A stretch of 64,000 nucleotides of DNA from Virgisporangium aurantiacum (GTDB lineage: Bacteria; Actinomycetota; Actinomycetes; Mycobacteriales; Micromonosporaceae). Numbering within the stretch: the stretch's first letter is position 1; each line of letters starts with the position of its first letter. Of this stretch, positions 28,598 to 36,617 are shown in pieces. The translations under genes were made by a program, and so were the position numbers. Location of the stretch: the NCBI RefSeq assembly GCF_016863635.1, contig NZ_BOPG01000008.1, positions 37,712 to 101,711 on the forward strand, in the 5' to 3' direction. Below the pieces are notes generated by a model. The model was not told where the DNA came from and made no database searches. It saw nothing but the letters and a program-made list of their open reading frames with translations.

Positions 28598-29185
28598 TCA
28601 GCCGGCGTGGTAGGTGTTCTGGGCGGGCTCGAGGCCGCCCACCACCACCGCCTCCACCGCGTCGGCGGTGCGGTCGACGAGGAACCCGAGTTCCTTCGAC
28701 TCGGCGCCGGAGAAGTTGGAGAGCACGAAGTCGGCCGGGTCCTGCCGACCCGGCGGCCGGCCGATGCCGAACCGCACCCGCAGGTAGTCGCGGTTGCCCA
28801 GCGACTTCGACATCGACCGCAGCCCGTTGTGCCCGCCCTCGCCGCCGCCGCGCTTGAGCCGCAGCGTCGCGAACGGCAGGTCGAGTTCGTCGTGGACGGC
28901 GATGATCTGCTCGACCGGCACCTTGTAGAAGTTGGCCAGCCCGACCACCGCGCCACCGGCGAGGTTCATGTAGGTGAGCGGCTTGGCGAGCACCAACCGC
29001 GGCCCGCCCAACCCCAGCCTGCCCTCGGCCGCCAGCGCCACCGCCTTGCGGCTCCGGCTGAACGTGACACCCATCCGGCCGGCGAGCAGTTCGACGACCA
29101 TAAAGCCGACGTTGTGCCGGTGCTTGGCGTACTCGGGCCCGGGATTGCCGAGCCCGACCACCAGCCAGGGCGCGTCCGACGTCAT
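28598..29185 (-). CDS. pth: Peptidyl-tRNA hydrolase
   Basis: The 195-residue cytosolic enzyme releases peptides from prematurely dropped peptidyl-t[23 protein letters not shown] carries the conserved Asn and catalytic His, and [20 protein letters not shown] and [11 protein letters not shown] complete the family pattern. It starts at ATG 29185, 78 bp downstream of rplY, with a hairpin between. The rplY-pth order is conserved in actinobacteria. Confidence 0.96.
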   Translation of the reverse strand: MTSDAPWLVVGLGNPGPEYAKHRHNVGFMVVELLAGRMGVTFSRSRKAVALAAEGRLGLGGPRLVLAKPLTYMNLAGGAVVGLANFYKVPVEQIIAVHDELDLPFATLRLKRGGGEGGHNGLRSMSKSLGNRDYLRVRFGIGRPPGRQDPADFVLSNFSGAESKELGFLVDRTADAVEAVVVGGLEPAQNTYHAG

Positions 29186-29207
29186 TTCTTCTCCCGGTAG
29201 ACCGAAA

Positions 29208-29240
29208 GCCTGCGCTCCCCTTGTACGTGGGGACGCAGGC
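29208..29240 (-). terminator. Hairpin between rplY and pth
   Basis: GCCTGCG and CGCAGGC, plus an inner CCCC/GGGG, form a 12-bp stem with one bulge around an 8-base loop. On the minus strand it is followed by CTTTC. It probably ends or attenuates rplY transcription, with partial read-through into pth. Confidence 0.6.
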
Positions 29241-29263
29241 TCTCGTCAGTCGAATTTCGGCTC

Positions 29264-29908
29264 TTACGCCTCCGCGGTGGCCGCCTCGGCCGGGGCCTCG
29301 GCGGTCTCCTCCTCGGCAGCCTCGGCCGGGGCCTCGCCGCCGGCGGCGGCCATCTGCTCCTCGGTGGGCGCCGCGGTGATCACGACGATCGTGGTGTCGG
29401 GGTCGGCCGCGAGCTCGACGCCGGTCGGCAGCTTGACCTCGGCGGCCGTCACCTTGGCGCCGGCTTCGAGACCGTCGATCGACACCTCGATGTTGTCGGG
29501 CAGGCGCAGGGCCTCGGCCAGGACCGAGAGCCTGTCGTGCTCGGTCATCACCAGGGTGTTCTTCGCCGGCTCGCCGGTGAGCAGCACCGGGATGTCGACG
29601 GTGACCTTCTCGCCGCGACGCACGATGAGCAGATCGACGTGCTCGAACGTGTCGCGCACCGGGTCACGCTGGATGGCCTTCGGCAGCGCCAGCGCGGACG
29701 AACCGTCGCTGATCTCGATGGCGAACGCCTGGGTCATGCCGCCGTGGCGGATCGCGGCTGCGAACTCGCGTGCGGGCAGGGCGATATGGCGGGGCTTCTC
29801 GCCGTGGCCGTACAGCACCGCGGGCACCAGGCCAGCCCGGCGGGTACGGCGGGCACCACCCTTGCCGAACTCGGTGCGAACCTCGGCGCTGATCTTTACC
29901 TCGGACAC
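29264..29908 (-). CDS. rplY: Ribosomal protein L25 (Ctc type)
   Basis: The 214-residue protein starts VSEVKISAEVRTEFGKGGAR, then RRAGLVPAVLYG, with the C-terminal TL5/Ctc domain (DIPVLLTGEPAKN) and a low-complexity Ala/Glu tail. It binds 5S rRNA in the large subunit. GTG 29908 has AGGAG about 9 bases upstream. The acidic tail is common in actinobacterial L25. Confidence 0.95.
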   Translation of the reverse strand: MSEVKISAEVRTEFGKGGARRTRRAGLVPAVLYGHGEKPRHIALPAREFAAAIRHGGMTQAFAIEISDGSSALALPKAIQRDPVRDTFEHVDLLIVRRGEKVTVDIPVLLTGEPAKNTLVMTEHDRLSVLAEALRLPDNIEVSIDGLEAGAKVTAAEVKLPTGVELAADPDTTIVVITAAPTEEQMAAAGGEAPAEAAEEETAEAPAEAATAEA

Positions 29909-30133
29909 GGGAAGACTCCTGTTGCGGTGTTCATGGTTCGAGTACGGTCAGCGGTGCTCGGGAGAGGGGTGCGTGGCGGGCCGTCGAACCGGCATCGCCC
30001 GGAGCACCGCGTCGATCACGGTGCCGACCGAGCCGATCCAACCAAGCAGATGCTTTGGCCCACGGGGCACCCTCGCCGTGGCAACCGCACTAGCCTACCC
30101 GAGCCATGCCCCGGGCGAGAAACCGGGCTCAAC

Positions 30134-30859
30134 ATGGCGGCGGTCCACCGGTCGGTGGATGCTGGTGGGGTGGCGGATCTTCCATACCGCGAGCGGGCGT
30201 CGCGCGTCGCCGGGGCCGTCGTGTGGCGGCGCCGGACGCGTCGAACGTCGCCCGGCCGGATCCTGCCCGACGGCTGCATGGACCTCATCTGGCACGACGG
30301 CGGGCTGCTGATCGCCGGCCCCGACCGGGAGGCGTTCGTCGGGCCGGTGGGCGTCGGCGGTTCGTACGTGGGGCTGCGGTTCCCGCCCGGCGTCGGCCCG
30401 GCGGTGTTCGGGGTGCCGGCCACCGAACTGGTCAACCAACGGGTCCCGCTGGCCGACGTGTGGTCGCCGGCGGAGGTCCGTCGGATCACCGACGCCGCGG
30501 CGGCCGGCGACATCGCCGGCGCGCTCGAACGGGTGGCGGGCGCCCGGCTTGAGGCGGCCGGTCCCGACCCGGTGGCGGCCCGCGTGGTCGAACGGATCGA
30601 CGCCGGACGCAGCGTCCACGAGATCGCGGCCGACCTCGCGCTCAGCGAGCGGCAACTGCACCGGCGCTGCCTGGCGGCGTTCGGCTACGGGGCGAAGACG
30701 CTGGGCCGGATCCGGCGGATGCAGCGGGCCCTGGCGATGCCGGCCTCGGTGCCGGCCGCTCTCGTCGCGGCGACCACCGGGTACGCCGACCAGGCCCATC
30801 TCACCCGCGAGGTGCGGGCGCTGGCCGGCGTCCCGTTCGGACGGCTCAGCCGCCAGTAG
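30134..30859 (+). CDS. AraC-family regulator with DUF6597-like N-terminus
   Basis: The 241-residue protein has YRERASRVAGAVVW and RILPDGCMDLIWHDGGLLIA near the start, typical of AraC regulators with a small cupin-like sensor domain, and a C-terminal HTH with SVHEIAADLALSERQLHRRC and TGYADQAHLTREVRALAG. ATG 30134 has no clear Shine-Dalgarno, and GTG 30170 is an alternative start. It converges on the VOC gene with a 14-bp overlap. The pair interrupts the conserved rplY-prs order and looks like a local insertion. Confidence 0.82.
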   Translation: MAAVHRSVDAGGVADLPYRERASRVAGAVVWRRRTRRTSPGRILPDGCMDLIWHDGGLLIAGPDREAFVGPVGVGGSYVGLRFPPGVGPAVFGVPATELVNQRVPLADVWSPAEVRRITDAAAAGDIAGALERVAGARLEAAGPDPVAARVVERIDAGRSVHEIAADLALSERQLHRRCLAAFGYGAKTLGRIRRMQRALAMPASVPAALVAATTGYADQAHLTREVRALAGVPFGRLSRQ

Positions 30860-31241
30860 GTGCGTACAGGTCGACGCCGTTGCCGTCGGGGTCGAGGACG
30901 GTCGCGTACCGCTGGCCCCAGAACGCGTCGAACGGTTCGAGTTCGCTCGAATAGCCGGCACCGACGAGGTCGGCGTACGTGCTGTCGACCTCGGCCGGCG
31001 AGTCGCACCGGAACGCGAGGCCGATCCGGCCCGGCCCGGTCGGCATGGTGAAGCCGGGGTGGAAACTCACGATCGTCGCGACCGTGTCCCAGCACAACCG
31101 CAGCCCACCGGGGAATGCGCATTCCACGTGCGGTTCGCCGTCGGCGTCGGCCGGGATGTCCAGGCCGAGCCGCCGGTAGAACGCGAGCGCCTTGCCCATG
31201 TCGGCGACGACGACATTGATCACATCGAAGGTAGGTGCCAT
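30846..31241 (-). CDS. VOC (glyoxalase/bleomycin-resistance fold) family protein
   Basis: The 131-residue protein reads MAPTFDVINVVVADMGKALA then FYRRLGLDIP, and ends RYATVLDPDGNGVDLYAP. This is the paired beta-alpha-beta-beta-beta pattern of VOC proteins. Family members include metal-dependent lyases, dioxygenases and drug-sequestering proteins, and this one cannot be assigned. ATG 31241 is chosen, with GTG 31250 also possible. Confidence 0.85.
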   Translation of the reverse strand: MAPTFDVINVVVADMGKALAFYRRLGLDIPADADGEPHVECAFPGGLRLCWDTVATIVSFHPGFTMPTGPGRIGLAFRCDSPAEVDSTYADLVGAGYSSELEPFDAFWGQRYATVLDPDGNGVDLYAPTGG

Positions 31242-31298
31242 GCCGTCCACGCTATTCGCCGCGCGGCCGGCCGGCTTGAAGGAATCGGACGGGCCGGG

Positions 31299-32279
31299 CT
31301 AGCTCAGGCCACCGAACAGCGTGGTGACGGAACCGTCGTCGAAGACCTCGCGGATCGCCCGGGCGAGCAGCGGCGCGATCGACAGCATGGTGATCTTGTC
31401 GAGCCGCTTCTGCTCCGGCAGGGGCAGCGTGTTCGTCACGACGACCTCGCTGATCTTGCTGTTGTGCAGGCGCTCGGTGGCGGGGTCGCTCAGGATCGCG
31501 TGCGTGGCGGCCACCACCACGTCGGCGGCGCCCTCGTCGAACAGGATCTCCGCGGCCCGCACGATCGTGCCGCCGGTGTCGATCATGTCGTCGACGATGA
31601 TGCAGACCCGGCCCTCGACGTCGCCGACCACGCGGTTGGCGACGATCTGGTTCGGCTTCATCGGGTCACGCGTCTTGTGGATGAACGCCAGCGGGCAGCC
31701 GCCCAACCGGTCGGTCCAGCGCTCGGCCACCCGTACCCGGCCGGAGTCGGGCGCGACGACCGTGATCGGCCGGTCGCCCCACTTCTCCTCGACGTACTCG
31801 GCCAGCAGGTTCATCGCGAACAGGTGGTCGACCGGGCCGTCGAAGAAGCCCTGCACCTGCGCGGTGTGCAGGTCGACGGTGAGGATGCGGTCGGCACCGG
31901 CCGTCTTGTACAGGTCGGCCATCAGGCGCGCCGAGATCGGCTCGCGTCCCTTGTGCTTCTTGTCCTGCCGCGCGTACGGGTAGAACGGCAGGACGACGGT
32001 GATGCGCTTGGCCGAGCCGCGCTTGAGCGCGTCGACCATGATCAGCGACTCCATCATCCACTTGTTCACCGGCGACGACATCGACTCGACGACGAACGCG
32101 TCGCACCCGCGCACCGACTCCCGGTACCGCACGAAGATCTCGCCGTTGGCGAAGTCGTACGCGTCCATCGGGGTCGGCTGGACGCCGAGCACGCCGCCGA
32201 TCTCCTCGGCCAACTCCGGAAACGCCCGCCCGCTGAACAGCATCAGCGACTTACGGTTCTCGGCCTGAATGCTGCTCAT
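31299..32279 (-). CDS. prs: Ribose-phosphate pyrophosphokinase
   Basis: The 326-residue enzyme makes PRPP from ribose-5-phosphate and ATP. It has SLMLFSGRAFPELAEEIGGV, FYPYARQDKKHKGREPISA, and the PRPP-binding loop CIIVDDMIDTGGTIV. ATG 32279 (MSSIQAENRK) aligns with the normal family start and has GGGGAG upstream. A longer version from ATG 32339 adds 20 residues and sits 5 bp after glmU. It is downstream of glmU, the usual actinobacterial order. Confidence 0.95.
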   Translation of the reverse strand: MSSIQAENRKSLMLFSGRAFPELAEEIGGVLGVQPTPMDAYDFANGEIFVRYRESVRGCDAFVVESMSSPVNKWMMESLIMVDALKRGSAKRITVVLPFYPYARQDKKHKGREPISARLMADLYKTAGADRILTVDLHTAQVQGFFDGPVDHLFAMNLLAEYVEEKWGDRPITVVAPDSGRVRVAERWTDRLGGCPLAFIHKTRDPMKPNQIVANRVVGDVEGRVCIIVDDMIDTGGTIVRAAEILFDEGAADVVVAATHAILSDPATERLHNSKISEVVVTNTLPLPEQKRLDKITMLSIAPLLARAIREVFDDGSVTTLFGGLS

Positions 32280-32343
32280 CGATCGGCTCGCTCCCCGACT
32301 CGCGCCCGTGTCCTGCCGGGGCACGTCCGTCACCGTCATCTGG

Positions 32344-33789
32344 TCAGCCCGTCTGTTGCTCGTTGGATCCGGTCGCGTCCGCACCGGCCGCCTCAGCGGC
32401 CTTCGCCGCGGGGGTACCCGGCCGCCGCAGGGCGACCCAGCCGTCGATGTTCCGCTGGACCCCGCGCGCGATGCCGAGCGCTCCCGGTGGCACATCGTTG
32501 ACGATCACGCTGCCGGCCGCGGTGTAGGCGCCGTCGCCGACCTCGACCGGTGCAACGAACATGTTGTCAGCACCGGTCCGGGCATGCGCACCGATCACGG
32601 TGTGATGTTTCCGTACCCCGTCATAGTTGACGGTAACCGTTGCGGCGCCAACGTTCGAATGCTCACCGATCGTCGCATCACCGATGTACGAAAGGTGCGG
32701 AATCTTGGCGCCCTCACCGACCTTGGCGTTCTTCGTCTCCACGAACGTGCCGACCTTCGCGGTGGGCGCCAGCACCGTGCCCGGCCGCAGGTAGGCGTAC
32801 GGGCCGACGTTCGCGCCGGCACCGATCTCGGCCTGGACGGCGTGCGCCCGCACCACGGCCGCGCCGGCACCGACGGTGGTGTCGATCAGGCTCGTGTCGG
32901 GCCCCACGGTTGCCCCCGCTGCCACGTGCGACGCCCCGCGCAGGTGCGTGTTCGGCTCGATCGTCGCGTCGGGTTCGATCCGGACGGTGACGTCGATCCA
33001 GGTGGTGGCCGGGTCGACGATGCCGGCACCGGCGCGCATCCACTGCGCGTTGACCCGGTCGCGCATCACCGCGCGGAGCGTCGCGAGCTCCACCCGGTCG
33101 TTGGCGCCCATGGTCTCGTCGGGGTCGTCGGTGCGGTACGCCCGCACCGGCCAGCCGCCGGAGACCATCAGCCCGACCACGTCGGTGAGATACTCCTCAC
33201 CCTGATCGTTGTCGGTGGAGATCTTGCCGAGCATCTCCCGCAACGCCCCGCCGTCGAACGCGTACGCGCCGGCGTTGATCTCGTTGATCGCCAGTTCCTC
33301 GGGGGACGCGTCGCGCTTCTCGACGATGCGCGCCACCGCCCCGTCGGCGGTCCGGACGATGCGGCCGGCACCCATGGGATCGGCCACGGCGGCGGTGAGC
33401 AGGGTGGCTCCCGCCTTCGCCGCCTCGTGACCCTCGACCAGCGCCCGGAGCGTGTCCGGGGTGATCATCGGCAGGTCACCGTTGAGCACGATGATCGGAC
33501 CGGCGCTGTCAGGCACCTCTTCGAGCGCGACGCGCACCGCATGACCGGTGCCCTTCTGCTCGGCCTGCAGCACCGTGCCGGCGCTCGGGGCCACGTCGGC
33601 CACGTGCTCGGCGACGCGTTCGGCCCCCCGGCCGATCACCACCAGCACGCGGGACCCGGGCAATGCAGTGTCGACCGCAGCCAGCACGTGCCCAACGAGG
33701 GTACGGCCGAGAACGGGGTGCAGGACCTTGGGTAGGTCGGACTTCATCCGCTTCCCCACGCCTGCGGCGAGGACGATCACGGTGCGCAT
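32344..33789 (-). CDS. glmU: Bifunctional UDP-GlcNAc pyrophosphorylase/glucosamine-1-P acetyltransferase
   Basis: The 481-residue enzyme makes UDP-GlcNAc for peptidoglycan. The N-terminal uridylyltransferase has TVIVLAAGVGKRMKSDLPKV and GTGHAVRVAL. The C-terminal half is a hexapeptide left-handed beta-helix (for example AKVGTFVETKNAKVGEGAKI, then SHVAAGATVG). ATG 33789 is preceded by GAGGGAG. The frame continues further upstream through the tRNA gene, which rules out the longest start. A Ser/Ala-rich tail ends in NEQQTG. Confidence 0.96.
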   Translation of the reverse strand: MRTVIVLAAGVGKRMKSDLPKVLHPVLGRTLVGHVLAAVDTALPGSRVLVVIGRGAERVAEHVADVAPSAGTVLQAEQKGTGHAVRVALEEVPDSAGPIIVLNGDLPMITPDTLRALVEGHEAAKAGATLLTAAVADPMGAGRIVRTADGAVARIVEKRDASPEELAINEINAGAYAFDGGALREMLGKISTDNDQGEEYLTDVVGLMVSGGWPVRAYRTDDPDETMGANDRVELATLRAVMRDRVNAQWMRAGAGIVDPATTWIDVTVRIEPDATIEPNTHLRGASHVAAGATVGPDTSLIDTTVGAGAAVVRAHAVQAEIGAGANVGPYAYLRPGTVLAPTAKVGTFVETKNAKVGEGAKIPHLSYIGDATIGEHSNVGAATVTVNYDGVRKHHTVIGAHARTGADNMFVAPVEVGDGAYTAAGSVIVNDVPPGALGIARGVQRNIDGWVALRRPGTPAAKAAEAAGADATGSNEQQTG

Positions 33790-33912
33790 GCGCGCTCCCT
33801 CGACTGAGCCAGCAGGAACCTCGGCCATGGTAGCCAGCGCGGAATGCGCGACTCGGGAGTGGCTGCCCATCGGCGACCCGGACGGATTAACCGATTCAGA
33901 CAAAAAGTGAAG

Positions 33913-33984
33913 CTCGGCCGCAAGGACTCGAACCTTGACAAACGCCTCCAAAGGGCGCTGTGCTGCCAATTACACCACGGCCGA
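33913..33984 (-). tRNA. tRNA-Gln (anticodon TTG)
   Basis: The 72-base gene folds as a cloverleaf: acceptor arms TCGGCCG and CGGCCGA, D arm GTGT/GCAC, anticodon stem GCGCC/GGCGT with loop CTTTGGA (anticodon TTG), and T arm CAAGG-TTCGAGT-CCTTG. The discriminator is G and the CCA end is not encoded. A tRNA-Gln next to glmU is common in actinobacteria. Confidence 0.95.
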
Positions 33985-34393
33985 ACGAGGTCGTAAGCGT
34001 ATCGAATCTCTTCCGACGAAGCGAAGCCTTACCCGTTTGGTCGATGCAAAGCCGGGTAGGAAGGGTGGCCCTCGGGCGACCGGGATTTAGAACGCACGTA
34101 CGACGAAACGTGGCATGTCGGGTTCTTGGAAAGCTACGGTTGCGTAGGTTACGGTGACGTAGGCGTAGCCGGTGTGGCGGGGTCCTGAAACCCACGTCAC
34201 GCGGGGACGGCCGCCGCGACATGCAGGGCCCGCAACGACCACGACATGCCAGCACCACGGGGCCCACAAGCACGGCAGGCAGACCGCCGCCACACACATC
34301 CGGCCAGTTCTCCACATCTCAGGCCAGCCTCGGTCCACCCCGACCGGCTGACCGGTCGACCCGTACCCAAACCCAGGACTCAGCGAGGTGCCA
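33985..34393. other. Long intergenic region upstream of desaturase
   Basis: About 400 bp with no credible gene. It holds the tRNA promoter on the minus side and the presumed desaturase promoter on the plus side, including tandem palindromes at 34134-34163. These leave about 230 bp to the desaturase start, so a long leader is possible. Confidence 0.5.
34134..34163. promoter_or_regulatory. Tandem CTACG-N4-CGTAG palindromes, likely lipid-regulator operator
   Basis: Two adjacent 15-bp units, CTACGGTTGCGTAGG (34134-34148) and TTACGGTGACGTAGG (34149-34163), match at 12 of 15 positions, and each is a near-perfect dyad around a 4-base centre. A further CGTAG follows at 34164-34168. The spacing places the dyads one and a half helical turns apart. 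They lie upstream of an acyl desaturase whose own operon encodes a TetR regulator, the natural candidate to bind here. Confidence 0.65.
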
Positions 34394-35374
34394 GTGACCG
34401 CCGTACTCGAACCGACCCCGCCGCCGCCCGCGCCCGATGCCGGGCCGAAGGCCCTGACCACCGGTAAGCAGTCCCGCGGCATCCTCATCGCGCTGTGGGC
34501 GTTCGTGGCGATCCCGTTCGTCGCGCTGGTCGCCGCCGTCCCCGTCGCCTGGGGATGGGGGCTGAGCTGGGTCGACGTCGTGATGTTCCTGTTCTTCTAC
34601 GTCGTGGGCGGCATCGGCATCGGCACCGGCTTCCACCGCTACCTGACGCACGGCTCGTTCAAGGCCGTCCGCCCGCTGCGCATCGCGCTGGCGCTGGCCG
34701 GCTCGCTGGCCATCGAGGGATCGCCGACCCAGTGGGTGGCCGACCACCGCCGGCACCACGCCTTCTCCGACCGCGAGGGTGACCCGCACTCGCCGTGGCG
34801 GTTCGGCGAGAGCTTCTGGGGTCTCACCAAGGGCCTGCTGTACGCCCACGTGGGCTGGCTGTTCCACCGCGACCTGTCGAACCCCGCCCGGTTCGCGCCC
34901 GACCTGCTGGCCGACAAGGACATCCGGCGCATCGACAAGGCGTTCCCGTTGATCGTGACGGCGTCGGCGGCGCTGCCCGGCATCATCGGTGGCCTGGTGA
35001 CCTGGTCGTGGCAGGGCGCCCTGGCCGGCTTCTTCTGGGCCGGCCTGGTGCGGATCGCGCTGCTGCACCACGTCACCTGGTCGATCAACTCGGTGTGCCA
35101 CGTCTACGGCGAACGTCCGTTCGAGACCCGCGAGGGCGACAAGGCGTCGAACTTCTGGCCGCTGGCGATCCTGTCGTTCGGCGAAAGTTGGCACAACCTG
35201 CATCACGCCGACCCGACCTGCGCCCGGCACGGCGTCGACAAAGGTCAGATCGATATCAACGCCCGGGTGATCTGGCTGTTCGAGAAGCTGGGGTGGGTAT
35301 CCAACGTCCGCTGGCCCAAGGCGGACCGGTTGGATGCGAAACGGCTCGCCGGCACTGGCACGATGAGTAAGTGA
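34394..35374 (+). CDS. Acyl-CoA/acyl-lipid delta-9-type fatty acid desaturase
   Basis: The 326-residue membrane di-iron enzyme has the three histidine boxes HRYLTH, HRRHH and HNLHH and about four hydrophobic helices. GTG 34394 has GAGG 5 bases upstream, and GTG 34388 is an alternative. It introduces a cis double bond in fatty acyl chains, using electron donors not encoded nearby. Its stop overlaps the TetR start as GTGA, so both are co-expressed. Confidence 0.9.
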   Translation: MTAVLEPTPPPPAPDAGPKALTTGKQSRGILIALWAFVAIPFVALVAAVPVAWGWGLSWVDVVMFLFFYVVGGIGIGTGFHRYLTHGSFKAVRPLRIALALAGSLAIEGSPTQWVADHRRHHAFSDREGDPHSPWRFGESFWGLTKGLLYAHVGWLFHRDLSNPARFAPDLLADKDIRRIDKAFPLIVTASAALPGIIGGLVTWSWQGALAGFFWAGLVRIALLHHVTWSINSVCHVYGERPFETREGDKASNFWPLAILSFGESWHNLHHADPTCARHGVDKGQIDINARVIWLFEKLGWVSNVRWPKADRLDAKRLAGTGTMSK

Positions 35375-36084
35375 CCGACGGGTACCAGAGCGAGTCCAGC
35401 GAACCCGCACCTCCTCCTACGGCCGGCATCCCGCCACCGAAGGCGGTGCCCCCACCGAAGAACAGCCGGGTGCGGATGTCCTCGGCCCAGCGCCGGGAAC
35501 AGCTCATCCTGATCGGCCGGCAGTTGTTCGCGGAGAAGGGGTTCGACGCCACCTCCGTCGAGGAGGTCGCGGCCCGCGCGAAGGTGTCCAAGCCCGTGGT
35601 GTACGAGCACTTCGGTGGCAAGGAGGGGCTGTACGCGGTCGTCGTCGACCGTGAGGTGCGGGCGTTGCTGCACCACATCGCGACGGCGCTGACCGCGGGG
35701 CACCCGCACGAGCTGCTGGAGCAGGCGGCACTGGCCCTGCTCGACTACATCGAGGGCGAGACCGACGGGTTCCGGGTGCTGGTCCGCGAGTCGCCGGTGA
35801 TGTCGGCGACCGGCAACTTCTCCAGCGTCCTCAACGACATCGCGCACCAGGTGGAGCACATCCTGGGCGCGGAGTTCAAGACGCGGGGCTACGACCCGAA
35901 GCTGGCCGAGCTGTACGCGCAGGCGCTGGTGGGGATGGTCGCGTTGACCGGTCGCTGGTGGCTGGAGGTGCGCAAGCCCCGCAAGGAGACGGTGGCGGCG
36001 CACCTCGTGAACCTGGCGTGGAACGGCCTGTCGCACCTGGAGGCGAAGCCGGGCCTGGTGACCAGGCGGACGAGCGGCCGGTAG
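35371..36084 (+). CDS. TetR-family regulator, FasR-like
   Basis: The 237-residue protein has a Pro-rich N-terminus, then a TetR helix-turn-helix (LFAEKGFDATSVEEVAARAK, VSKPVVYEHFGGKEGLYAVV). The C-terminal domain includes ALLDYIEGETDGFRVLVRES, LYAQALVGMVALTGRWWLEV and AAHLVNLAWNGLSHLEA. From memory this resembles mycobacterial and corynebacterial FasR-type regulators of fatty acid synthesis. Co-location with a desaturase supports a lipid role. GTG 35371 overlaps the desaturase stop. The palindromes at 34134-34163 are its most likely operator, by inference. Confidence 0.82.
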   Translation: MTDGYQSESSEPAPPPTAGIPPPKAVPPPKNSRVRMSSAQRREQLILIGRQLFAEKGFDATSVEEVAARAKVSKPVVYEHFGGKEGLYAVVVDREVRALLHHIATALTAGHPHELLEQAALALLDYIEGETDGFRVLVRESPVMSATGNFSSVLNDIAHQVEHILGAEFKTRGYDPKLAELYAQALVGMVALTGRWWLEVRKPRKETVAAHLVNLAWNGLSHLEAKPGLVTRRTSGR

Positions 36085-36105
36085 GAGCTACCGGCCGTCG
36101 GGCCC

Positions 36106-36567
36106 TCAGGCGTGGACGCGCTCGGGCGACTCGTGGTGCTGCTCGGACCGCCCGACCTTGGCGTACATGCTGGCGGTGAGGATGAACACGCCCACCACCA
36201 TGACCACGATGATCGAGGTCATGTTGAAGCCGAGCACGTTGGCGTCGGTCCGCTCCACCGCCATCGACAGCAGCGCCGACAGGATCAGGATCTGCCCGAT
36301 CCAGAAGTTGCCGAAGTGGTCGAGGTTGCGGCCGAGGGCGGTGACGATCACGACGATGCCGCCGAGCACCAGCAGCATGCCGGCGCTGGCCGGGTTGAGC
36401 TGCTGCTTCCACACCTCGGGCAGGTCGTCCTGGGCGAACAGCTCGAGCCCGCTGGTCTCGACGATGCCGTAGATCCCCAGCGCCACCAGGTACAGGCCGC
36501 TCAGCCCGGCGACCGCACGGTAGAGGCCCCGCAGGTGGTGGTTGATCGGGATGTGTGCCAGGTACAT
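36106..36567 (-). CDS. DUF4383 membrane protein
   Basis: The 153-residue protein starts MYLAHIPINHHLRGLYRAVA and has four hydrophobic helices with NPASAGMLLVLGGIVVIVTAL and DHFGNFWIG, matching DUF4383. Function is unknown. It sits between the TetR gene and the ABC-F gene, converging on the former. Confidence 0.8.
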   Translation of the reverse strand: MYLAHIPINHHLRGLYRAVAGLSGLYLVALGIYGIVETSGLELFAQDDLPEVWKQQLNPASAGMLLVLGGIVVIVTALGRNLDHFGNFWIGQILILSALLSMAVERTDANVLGFNMTSIIVVMVVGVFILTASMYAKVGRSEQHHESPERVHA

Positions 36568-36617
36568 GGTTCAGATTCTTGCGTACCCGGCGCCACCGCG
36601 CGGCGCCGGGTCGAGAT

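Noticed and set aside
33790..33969. Extended N-terminus of glmU to 33969
   Set aside because: It would translate the end of the tRNA-Gln gene. GAGGGAG precedes ATG 33789.
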